DNA of 64,000 nt from Perilla frutescens (lineage: Eukaryota; Streptophyta; Magnoliopsida; Lamiales; Lamiaceae). The stretch is from NCBI GenBank assembly GCA_026008535.1, contig BRKX01000002.1:1572501-1636500 (forward strand), read 5' to 3'. Within the stretch, counting starts at the first letter, position 1. The number at the start of each line of letters is the position of its first letter. Made by a program: the position numbers and the translations under genes. The notes under the pieces are model-generated. The model worked only from the letters and a program-made list of their open reading frames with translations. It had not been told where the DNA came from and did not search any database. Below, piece after piece: positions 55,597-64,000 of this stretch.

Positions 55597-57114
55597 CTAA
55601 AAATCAATACTTGGACGGCTTGGTTGCACTTGTAAGAGGAGGTGGTGGGACTGATATCTGCGTGTATCACTCGATTGAAAACGCTGCAAGATGGGCTCAT
55701 TATCAATTGTTGAAAAAATCTCCTTCTCAATGTATACAACTAAACTGTCATTCATCCACTTATCACCCATACGGTTGCGCAAATCAGACTTGATAGTCTT
55801 CATTGCAGAAAAAACTCTCTCAACAGAAGCAGTGGCAATTGGCAAAACCAATGACAGCTCAATCATACGATAAACCAATGAAAAAACTAAATGCTTACCA
55901 GTTTTAACCATTTCCTTAGAAAGATCTCCCAAATTGCTAATTGCAGAAAATTGAGGATCGCATCGCAGATTAACAATGAAATTGTTAAACTGTTGAGGAA
56001 GATATAAACAATCATTGGTTGAAAAATCCTTGTGATATAAAGCAGCAAGACGCATGAGCTGATCAACATTGAATTGAGAGAAAGAATTTCTTGGATCAAG
56101 ACATGCTATGCAACTAAGCAATTCAGTGCTAACTTATGAAAAACGGTTATTCATTTCTTGTATAGTTAACTCAACAACCTGAAATTACAACAACTAATAT
56201 GAAATTAATGAGAAATGAAAAAAAATTAGATAGACAAAATATATAAAAATATTTAGAAGTTAGAAAAAATATTTGATAAAAAATCTCTACACGATAATAG
56301 TGATAATTAGTGATGAGTTGTGTTTCGTGCCTTTTGTGGCCACATCGTATTACATTGTCTTCCATATCAATCACTGAGATATTATTCAACTCACAAAATC
56401 TGTTTACTTCATCACTAATCTTTTCCCATCCATCCCCTCTAAAATTTTGTAATTGATGTTTCACATTATTGATCAATGACATGGCTTCAACAATATTCTG
56501 GTCCTTTTGTTGTAAGGCAAGAGACAATTCATTTGTGATCCCCAATAAATCTTTCATCAAATGCAACAGAAACAAAAACTCATAACTATCCATTTTTTGA
56601 ATCAAACCTATTTCAAAAGAAGTGGCATCATCTCTTACATTTTGCAACACTTGCTCAATTGAAGGCCACATAAAGCATAGACGACGAAGCAAAGTCAAGT
56701 AATGTGTACCCCAACGAGTATCTCCAAGCCTTATCAAAATAGTTTCTTGAATAGAAAACACAAAAAATAAAAGACGACATCATTTGATACACTGTACTCT
56801 AGCCATGTGAAATCCTTATACCAATCATCTTGAAAACTTCTTACTTGCTTACCAGATATTATTTTCGGATAACTATGGCCCACTGGTTGACAAGGCCCTC
56901 TTGTCAAGTACCCTCTCCGTACTTGATCTCAAATAGCAATATCAAATTTCTCAATTAGTTTTATCAATCCCGGATCACTAATAATATCATTCAAGTTTAA
57001 TTCTACTTCAACTTGAGCCCGAGACAACCAATTAGTCACTGGTTCTAGAACATTAAATTCATTCGAAGAAGCACCCTTACTGGCCTTAAAAAATTTGTCA
57101 TAATACCTCTTCAT
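55597..57114 (-). pseudogene. hAT transposase with internal deletion
   Basis: The 5' part (57114-56745) gives a basic start KRYYDKFFKA, then a TTF-type zinc-finger region: DQVRRGYLTRGPCQPVGHSY, SFQDDWYKDFTWLEY. A TGA at 56929-56931 replaces a likely CGA codon. At about 56745 the text jumps, with a frame change, to IRLGDTRWGTHYLTLLRRL, so the whole catalytic N-terminal core (several hundred residues in the family) is deleted. It continues FLLHLMKDLLGITNELSLAL to YRVEIFYQ. An intron-like gap of about 130 bp follows, whose donor reads ATATTT and whose acceptor is TTTCAG. The end holds SCIACLDPRNSFSQFN and the dimerisation motif LPIATASVERVFSAMKTIKS. It cannot encode an active enzyme. Confidence 0.78.
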
Positions 57115-57149
57115 AGTCTACATAATACAAAATTCTATATAAATTAAAT

Positions 57150-57400
57150 GCAACAACCATGATTCATAGCTTTAATCCAACACTCTTGTTTTTTAAGTTC
57201 CAATTATATTATATAAAATTTCTAATTCAAACCCTAATTCAAATTCAAATTAACATTATATAAAATTAAATGAAACAATTATGATTCATAGCTTAAATTC
57301 AACACTCTTATTTTTTAAGTTCTAATTATAATTTATAGAATTCCTAATTCAAACCTTAATTCAAATTCAAATTAACATTATATAAAACTATATGTAAATA
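57150..57400 (+). repeat. Tandem duplication of about 125 bp
   Basis: ATGATTCATAGCTT, CAACACTCTT(G/A)TTTTTTAAG, CTAATTCAAACC(C/T)TAATTC and AAATTCAAATTAACATTATA occur twice in the same order, at about 57155 and 57280. It lies upstream of the hAT transposase relic. Confidence 0.8.
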
Positions 57401-57560
57401 GGGAAAAAAAAAAGATTAAGAGATTTATCTTCAGCTTTGGAAGAGAGCCCAAAGAAGGGACCACGACTTCACGCCACCACGAGACGAGCCCACAAACTCC
57501 ACAGCCAGAGAGGATAGACGAGAATCCAAGGCGTGAGTGCGTGACTTGCATTTGTTTTCT

Positions 57561-58075
57561 TTCTATTTTCTATTCTTTTTTACTTTTAATAATATATTTG
57601 GGGATTTGGGAATTGTGAATCTGAGGTATTCAGAAAAGGCCCTCATTTAAAAATTCTTTCTTTTTTTTTTAATTACAATTAGAATCGTTTCTTTAAAAAC
57701 ACGATTCTCAAAATGAGTCAAAGCTAAATCAGAACTCTCAACCTATTAAATAATATATATTGCCTATTGTTCTTTCTGTCTTCACCAAAAATAAAATAGC
57801 AACAGCCACGTCTGCACGACTACTCCCACACGGCGGTGCCTCATCAAGTTGCCCGAATCCGCCATTGGCTGTAACATCACATGCATTCGGTAAAACATAT
57901 AGAGAGTATAATAGGAACAAGTTCAACGCAAATTCCCATCTTAATCTTGACCTTGACTTTGATATTAACCAATTAAGTCTTGCGCGCTTTGCCTATAAAT
58001 TAATTATATTGAATTAATAAAATGTGAAACAATGTAAATGCTTATACCATAACAAATATATGACTATGCTAACAA
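57561..58075. other. Intergenic DNA
   Basis: Nothing recognised. The 85-codon ORF at 57760 has no domain and lies in ordinary AT-rich DNA. Confidence 0.45.
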
Positions 58076-58427
58076 TAGGGCTGAAAATCAAACCAAATAG
58101 CTCGATACTCGGCTCGTGTTCGTCCGTTAAAAGCTCGTTCGAGTTCGATTCGATAAGCATATAAAACAAGCTTGAACATAATTTTATGTTCGATAAAATT
58201 TAAAGTTCGGCTCGAACTTGAGCTCGATAAATAAAAAATGAGCAAACATGTGTAAAAATATCAAACTACTCGAGCTCGACTCGTGTTCGGCTTGATTAAA
58301 GCTCGTTTGAGCTCGATTCGATAGATAATCAAACAAGTCCAAACATAAATTCTAAAGCTCGATATCATTTCAAACAAGTTTAAACATACGTATGTTCGGG
58401 CTTGGCTCGACTCATTTACACCCCCTA
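58076..58427. mobile_element. hAT-type MITE, family B copy 3
   Basis: The element starts TAGGGCTGAAAATCAAACC and ends TTTACACCCCCTA, flanked by a perfect 8-bp duplication GCTAACAA (58068-58075, 58428-58435). It is the best-preserved copy and defines the family ends. It lies in the opposite orientation to the copy at 16291. Confidence 0.88.
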
Positions 58428-59368
58428 GCTAACAATAATCAATGCATGTCATCCCAAATCCCAAATCTTTCGGCCTTCACAAATTAAACACGAGCAATCT
58501 TATTTCCTTTTTCTTTTCTCCATTATAACATTTTTAGGCCCATTGCAAAATTAATTCCCAAGCCCATAATTGAACAACACACATGTGGCCCACTTACAAA
58601 ATATATAGAATTAGAAGGATAAACTAAAAATAACCAATTCTCCCTCTATCTTCTTCACATGGAGTATAATTTTGGCTCAAAATAAGATATTTGGGCTTCA
58701 AAAATAAAACTTGGCTAAAATATTTAATTGAGTTTTCTTGATTGATAAATTTAATGGAATGACAATAACGATATTATATGATGCAATATATAAATACATG
58801 CTAAAATATTTATTAAACTTACTTAGACGTGAATTATTAGACTTAAGCAATTAATATCACACATGAAAATAAAATATTTTTAGAAAAGAAAAATGTATCA
58901 ATTTAAATATTAAAAAATTGGGTCGCTACATGAATCGAGCTCGAACTCAAAAAAAAAATAAAAAACAAAGCTCAACTGAGCACAAGTTGAATATTAGCCT
59001 CATCGAGTATTCTATTTCTCAATTACACCTCTAAATAAGGTAAGAATTGAGATAGAAATGACTGAAGCATCATCATTGTTTGATTTCAATCATCTCAATT
59101 TCTTCATATATCAATTTTTTTCTCTATTTCCAACTTTCCAAAACATGGACAAATAGATTGAATCTTTTAGATTCTGCTTTTTAAAAAATTATCTAAATAT
59201 TGGATTAACACAAAAACATGAGTGGGACGGGTATACATGTCACAATTTGTAAGACGGGCCAATACTTAATATTCAAATCAAACTCCTAATCAGTGACGTA
59301 TTTGTAATTTTATTGATATCTGATTCAGATCTTAACTGGTTTTGGAGACGAAAATAGAAATTCTAACT
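58428..59368. other. Intergenic DNA
   Basis: No gene was recognised. A small GAGCTCGAAC-rich relic is at 58935-59030. Confidence 0.5.
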
Positions 59369-59387
59369 GGGGGGGGGGGGGGGGGGG
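59369..59387. repeat. Run of 19 G
   Basis: An uninterrupted homopolymer of 19 G followed by A and six more G. It sits at the edge of sequence with GGGGGTGGGGGCGAAAAAT, reminiscent of hAT or solo-element ends. Such runs are prone to length error in assemblies. Confidence 0.85.
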
Positions 59388-59484
59388 AGGGGGGCAAATG
59401 TAATAATCTTATTTTTTTGAGGGGGGTGGGGGCGAAAAATAATATTACAATACAAATAATATTAAATTTATATAATACATTATA

Positions 59485-59864
59485 GGAGAATTGTCGATTC
59501 AGAACCTGAAAGATGGGTAATCTATCGATTCAATCAGGACCTAAAAGATGAAAACTCTCAATCCAGGATCCGAAAGAATAAAATTCTCAATCCAGGACCT
59601 CAAAAATCACGAATTTTGATTTTCCTTTATTTTGTAATTAATTTTATATTAATTTTCAATGAAAATTCCTTCATTAATTATCTATTAAATCTAATAAAAA
59701 AATTATTAAAATTAATCAAAAAATAAATAGAAATCAAAATTCGTGATTTTTAAGGTCCTGGATTGATAATTTTCATCTTTCGGGTCCTGAATTGAGAGTT
59801 TTCATCTTTCGGGTCCTGCATCGATATATTACTCATCTTTCAGATTCTGAATCGATAATTCTCC
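59485..59864. mobile_element. MULE-type MITE
   Basis: Inverted arms of about 140 bp start GGAGAATT(G/A)TCGATTCAGA and end with the complement. 9-mers TACATTATA (59476) and TAAATCATA (59865) agree at 7 of 9 positions. The arms consist of repeated phrases such as CAGGACCT(C/G)AAAGAT. 60310-60665 is a strongly diverged relative with the same phrase order. Confidence 0.75.
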
Positions 59865-60309
59865 TAAATCATATATATACATATATAAAAAAACTGGACA
59901 AAATTTGAGGAGGGGTGGGGGTTTGGAACTGGTTTTAAACATTTTGGCTCGACAGACTGTTGATTGCCCATATAAAATATACATTGAACTTGTGTGAATA
60001 TATATATATATATATATATATGTCTGGAAATTTATAATGTTTCAAATATTTGGAGTATTTATTTAAAAAAGTAGCATAGAATTAAAATGAAGCAACAAGT
60101 TGACCACTTGGAGCTTTCTTTTTCAGATTTATTCTATTTTTTGGTGGAGAATTATACATCACAATAAATAAGCTATTTGTTGTCTATAAAATATCTCGGA
60201 AAATGCTAGAGTGGCTAATTAATGGAATCCTACACATTGAATTTAAGGAAGAAATTCTATCATCTCTCCAAATAGCCCCCTAGAATTAATTAAATTGACT
60301 GTTTCAAAA

Positions 60310-60665
60310 GTTTTATCAATTTAGAGCCGGAAAGACATGTAATTATTAATTCGGAATCTATAAAATGAAGACTATCAATTTAGATTCTGAATCATTGAAA
60401 TTATCAATCCATCGGCCTATAAAATTAATTATTTTGTTTCTTATTTTTTTCAATTATTTTTAATAAATTATTTATTAATTGTGAAGAAATTTACATTGAA
60501 AATTAATTAAATATAAACAAAAATAAAAATACATAATTTAAAAAGTCTTAGCTACATTGTTAGTTTTAATCACGTAGTATCTAATTTAATATATAGTTCT
60601 CATCTTCCAAATTCTTGATTGATAGTTATATGTCTTTTGAACTCTAAATCGATAAAATTCTCCCC
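60310..60665. repeat. Diverged copy of the 59485 MITE family
   Basis: TTTATCAATTTAGAGCC(G)GAAAGA at the left and the inverse TCGATAAAATTCTCCCC at the right keep the same arrangement, with a central AT-rich part containing TTTAATAAATTATTTATTAA. Too eroded to define a target duplication. Confidence 0.5.
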
Positions 60666-62539
60666 TACGGAGCCTGTTGGAAATGAACATCATAATGTGC
60701 TTAGTAAAATCATTTTTATGATTAGTGCCCGATTTAGTTTGTTTTTCTGTTGATATAAATTGGAGAGATTTGGAATTTACATTTCGAGTAGATGAATTTA
60801 GTGTGTATTTATTTACCTAAATATCTAATTTCAGACCAATGAGTAATTAATGCACAAACTTAGTTATTAAATAGTGTTACACTTCATGTTATATTTTAAA
60901 ATTACGGGTTATTCTTGTATTTTTTTTTCTTCAATTTTATTTTTATGCGATTTAATTTAATTTTATGATTGTCTTTAGGGTTCACCCACCCAATTAGGGT
61001 TTATAATTATTTTTTAATAATTATTTTTTTATTTTCAATTAATCATTCATTGTTATGGTTGATTTTTTTCAAAATTATGTTTTATAATTTTTTTTAATTT
61101 ATTTTTTTTGTTGATAAATGTTGACTATGGTTATTTATGCTATAATTAATTTTTATTTCATAATAAATAATATTATTAAAATTATAAATTTGATAATGAA
61201 ACACAAAATAGTATAACACAAAATTTCAACCCGATTAAATATTTTGATTATCAATAATTTGTCATTACCTATGAGAACTATTATCACAATATTATATAAA
61301 TTAGCCGCAAAAAATGTAAAACGTGATATGCATGGTTTGAAAATTGACAAAACGCCAACACTACGCTTTTACCTTTGTCAATAATAACGTATAAATTAAA
61401 TGAGATTTCTTCGTCAAATTAAATAACGTGTAATTATTTTCTCTGCTTTTAACCGACCACCATTTCTTTAATATATATCAAAATATATTATATATATAGA
61501 TAGTAACACGAACACAAAGTAGTACTGTTAAAATTTTGACTGTTTGTATTATTAAATTGAGATTATGTCATTTTGTTTTAAACTCTAATTAATTAATCAA
61601 ATTTTGGAGGAAGACTTCAAACTTTCAAATAGTATTCAAAGTTCGAAGAAATAGGGTTTTTTTTAACAAAATGACAAATGCACACTTTCATGATTTATAA
61701 ATTTTCAACTCGTTCATATTTGAAGTAGTAGTCTTATATATATATATATATATATGTATGTATATATATGTATATATAGTAGAGCTACATTATTGACGAT
61801 TGACTAAAGGAATTAAAAAAAGAAAATTGCATTTTTTTTTAATTTTATTTTTTTGAGTTGGAGGAATCCCGAGACGTACGATTTTAATTTGGGGTCTTCA
61901 CCGTTTAGGCGTCTTATAAGAAAATTGAAGTTGCATGTAATGTGTAATTCTTTGAGATTATAAATAGATGGAACAATTTGACTTAATAGAGATAATTTGA
62001 AGAAATACAAAAATAAAATTCAAATCTTAATCGAGTATAATCAATCCTAATTAATCATTTTAAGAAGTTAAACTAAAGTTTCCTCCCAAAATATTTAAAC
62101 TAACTAAAGTTGGCAAATAAATTAAATTGAAGAAAAAAACTAACACAATTAACGGTGGAAGACAGAAAATAAACTAGATATATCGACGATCTCATATAAT
62201 AATTTTCTCATGAATTTAGAGATGGCAATAGAGCTAGCACGATCAATTTCAAGTCAGCCCTATCAAAATGTCGGACTAGATTTTTTTTCCGGGCTGAAGT
62301 TTATTGGCCATAACCCTAACCCATAGGTTTTCGAGTTCGCCCGTCGGGCAAAAAAAGAAATACGAAAAAAGTATTTAATATGTATAAAATTACTAATTGA
62401 TATCCTCTAAACTTATAATTCTTACAAATCAACACTAAATATAACATAATTACCATTAGTTAATTGAATAAATATTTTAAGTTTCAATAATTTTATTTTT
62501 AAACATGAAATTCTCAATTTAACCAACATATAAAAATAA
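60666..62539. other. AT-rich intergenic DNA
   Basis: Nothing supported as a gene. A TA/TG microsatellite is at 61736-61777. Confidence 0.5.
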
Positions 62540-63082
62540 GGGCAAATTTCATATTACTCCCCTGTATTTTCATGAAAAATAAAAAAACCCCTGTGTTAAA
62601 AAAATAGTCTTAAAACCCCTTTGTTATGTATAATTCATCAAAAAAGCCCCCTTTATTGAGAAAGTGTATTACATTTGCTAAAAAAGAGTGTATGATTCTT
62701 ATTTTTACAATTTTTGTTATAGATAAATATATTTTATATCATTTAAAAATTTTAGTATTTGGTTATACTACTAATATTTAGCTATTTTGATAATTTCCTA
62801 TGTTACGTATTTTTTTTAAATATAAATATATTTTAGAGTATTTAAAAATTATAGTATTTGGTCAAACTACTATTTTAAAAAATTAATTATATTTAAAAAA
62901 TAATACAAAAATTGTAAAAATAAGAATCATACACTCTTTTTTAGCAAATGTAATACACTTTCTTAAAAAGGGAGCTTTTTGATGAATTATACATAACAGA
63001 GGGGGTTTTAAGACTATTTTTTTAACACATGGGGTTTTTTTATTTTTCGCAAAAACACAGAAGAGTAATCTGAAATTTACCC
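62540..63082. mobile_element. MULE-type MITE (543 bp)
   Basis: Inverted arms of about 190 bp begin GGGCAAATTTCATATTACTC and end GAAATTTACCC. A perfect 9-bp duplication TAAAAATAA lies at 62531-62539 and 63083-63091. The arms contain ACCCCTGTGTTAAAAAAATAG and AAGAGTGTATGATTCTTATT-type words in both orientations. No coding capacity. Confidence 0.9.
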
Positions 63083-63091
63083 TAAAAATAA

Positions 63092-64000
63092 ACAATATAA
63101 ATTAAGAATATTCAGGTCAATCCACTTAATTTTGGATTAACCATATTAGGTTGTCGAGTTATTCAGTTCGGGCCAATTAGAGCTAGATTTATTTCGGATT
63201 ATAATTTTCAGGCTCTAACCCTCTTTCTTTATCGGGTTATTTTGGATCAATCCGTTGATTTCGAACTGAATCGATATCCGTGCTCGTGATCTTAGACTAT
63301 ATTTAATGTCACTTCTTTAAATATGGGTTGAAATTTATCGATTGGTATGTCAAAAATTTTGGACACTTAATTAAGCCTGCAAGAATAGTTGTGCAACATC
63401 GAGTTGAGAAATGGTAAACAAATTAATGGATGTGAGACTAATTAGTTATTAGCAACCCCACATAATTCTCAATTTGGTACCCTAAATTTATGGTTAATTT
63501 CCCTTTTCTCCCACTAAATTTAAATCTTTTATTATTCTTTTTTGGCATAGACCTAATTAACTGTGTGATTATGCACACTTTTACTGTGTGAATTGCCCAC
63601 ACTCTAATAATTGCTCTTACTCACTTCAACATTCATTGTACTTGCACATTGCACCTTGTTACATAAAAGAATAGCATAAAGTGCAATAAAAGATGTGATA
63701 ATGTTTGAAAGTATCCACATATCTTATCATTGACATATATTATTCACTTTATTATATATATGCATATTTTAAAAAAAAAACCCCTTTGAAAATAATTTGA
63801 TGGCTGATTTAATGAAATTTCTTACACGTGTTATACTTAGTTGACCCAAAATTTAAACTGAACTGTACTCAATTTTTATGTTTTAAGATTACAAAATTTT
63901 TATTTGTATTTGTTTTCTTGCTTGGAAACTGGTCGAAAACGTTTGTCAAGTTGGATATGCCATGCTTGTCTTGCTGAAAAAATATTGTCGAAAAGTGATC
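63092..64000. other. AT-rich intergenic DNA to window end
   Basis: No gene or structured repeat was recognised. Confidence 0.5.

Larger units (their letters stand above)
55504..57560 (-). mobile_element. hAT transposon relic (TTF/ZMYM1-like transposase)
   Basis: The left end CAATGGCGGAACC at 55504, followed by an AGGGCT run, is the end type of plant hAT elements (usually CAGTGGCGGAGCC). A minus-strand transposase relic fills 55597-57114. The right end is not certain; GC-rich leader-like sequence at 57425-57540 may be its 5' region. No target duplication could be paired. Confidence 0.65.

Noticed and set aside
57760..58017. 85-codon ORF near the hAT relic
   Set aside because: No domain, no splice or promoter context, and ordinary AT-rich composition at its end.

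Overview
The window is AT-rich nuclear DNA of a flowering plant, most likely a eudicot. The evidence is spliceable exons, plant-only gene families (SYP7 syntaxin, SH3P, NF-YC, EF-hand/TPR protein), Ty3/gypsy Tekay-type retrotransposons with an initiator-Met-tRNA primer site, Mutator-like, hAT, CACTA and Stowaway elements, and large microsatellite-rich intergenic stretches. I cannot name the species.

Layout. 1-8405: right-hand part of a large Tekay-like Ty3/gypsy element. It has a gag-pol in one frame broken by five premature stops, then a 3.1-kb 3' LTR; its 5' LTR lies outside. 9110-12767: three related long-inverted-repeat Mutator-like elements side by side. The third carries a captured piece of a SYP71-type syntaxin gene. 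12.8-19 kb: AT-rich DNA with small inverted-repeat elements. 18991-29717: a small TA-microsatellite-associated element split by a complete 10-kb LTR retrotransposon (19089-29162, target duplication TGTAA), whose LTRs are almost identical while its interior is wrecked. 30-32.5 kb: an RNase H-like pseudogene and repeats.

Host genes. 33008-35419 (+): an intact intronless EF-hand/TPR protein. 38048-42635 (-): a multi-exon NF-YC-like histone-fold gene, found by reading splice sites, with a one-base frameshift in its best-conserved exon. 46932-48026 (+): an intronless CDK-like kinase close to the PITSLRE/CDKG group. 49387-49857 (+): a secreted glycine-rich protein with a regular cysteine array. 53619-54622 (+): the last exons of an SH3P-type gene, with two offsetting frameshifts and hAT MITE sequence in an intron. 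The rest is CACTA and hAT transposon relics, an LTR fragment, at least ten miniature inverted-repeat elements (several with clean 8- or 9-bp target duplications) and unannotatable AT-rich DNA.

The host genes show no shared pathway; they are isolated genes in a repeat-dominated landscape. The most informative biology is in the mobile DNA: apparent mobilisation in trans of a coding-dead LTR element, and gene capture by a local cluster of Mutator-like elements. All calls come from reading the sequence; no database search was run.
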